A stretch of DNA of 6,117 nucleotides. Source: Alphaproteobacteria bacterium UBA3439. Its GTDB lineage: Bacteria > Pseudomonadota > Alphaproteobacteria > Puniceispirillales > Puniceispirillaceae. This document shows, one piece after another, positions 6,115 through 6,117 of this stretch. The translations under genes and the position numbers were made by a program. Every line of letters starts with the position of its first letter. Positions within the stretch are counted from its first letter, which is position 1. The notes beneath the pieces were generated by a model. That model was not told the origin of the DNA and did not search any database. It was given only the letters and a program-made list of their open reading frames with translations. Where the stretch lies: positions 1 to 6,117 of the forward strand of contig DFSK01000032.1 in NCBI GenBank assembly GCA_002378605.1. The letters are read 5' to 3'.

Positions 6115-6117
6115 ATC

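Overview
The window looks like a compact, ordinary piece of an alphaproteobacterial chromosome, at roughly 50% G+C by eye. The evidence is a set of genes whose combination and order are familiar from that class: a glutathione synthetase next to a ComM-type ATPase, a GNAT acetyltransferase directly ahead of a HIT hydrolase, and a TimA (Tim44-like)/Smr/XRE cluster divergent from fxsA. The moderate G+C and the protein sequences would suit a marine SAR116/Rhodospirillales-like organism, but that placement is an inference and not certain. I see no RNA genes, insertion sequences, phage genes, CRISPR arrays or obviously transferred genes. No gene-free stretch reaches 300 bases.

Layout. Positions 1-66 hold the last 21 codons of a forward gene, possibly a BON-domain envelope protein. 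After 8 bases comes gshB (75-1043, +). It meets comM (1016-2521, -) tail to tail with a 28-bp overlap. Reading leftwards on the minus strand, three transcription units then follow one another: timA-smr-xre (5397 to 3764), GNAT-HIT (3572 to 2656) and comM (2521 to 1016). Genes within the first two units are 2-12 bases apart. Candidate sigma70-type promoters lie in front of each unit, and a weak candidate terminator follows the HIT gene. From the timA/fxsA intergenic region (5398-5544) fxsA runs forward and ends three bases before the window edge.

Function. GshB completes glutathione synthesis. ComM is a hexameric helicase that aids integration of incoming DNA. HIT and GNAT are small nucleotide/acyl-modifying enzymes of unknown substrate. 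TimA is a membrane-anchored Tim44-like protein thought to act on membrane proteins. Smr is a DLHG/TGKG nuclease-type domain. The XRE protein is a small DNA-binding regulator, and FxsA is a cytoplasmic-membrane protein of poorly defined function.

Points most worth a second look are the missing mltA between timA and smr, the GNAT-HIT pair, the inverted repeat across the comM promoter, the near-leaderless timA start, and the small palindrome in the gshB/comM overlap. None of them amounts to a clear new system.
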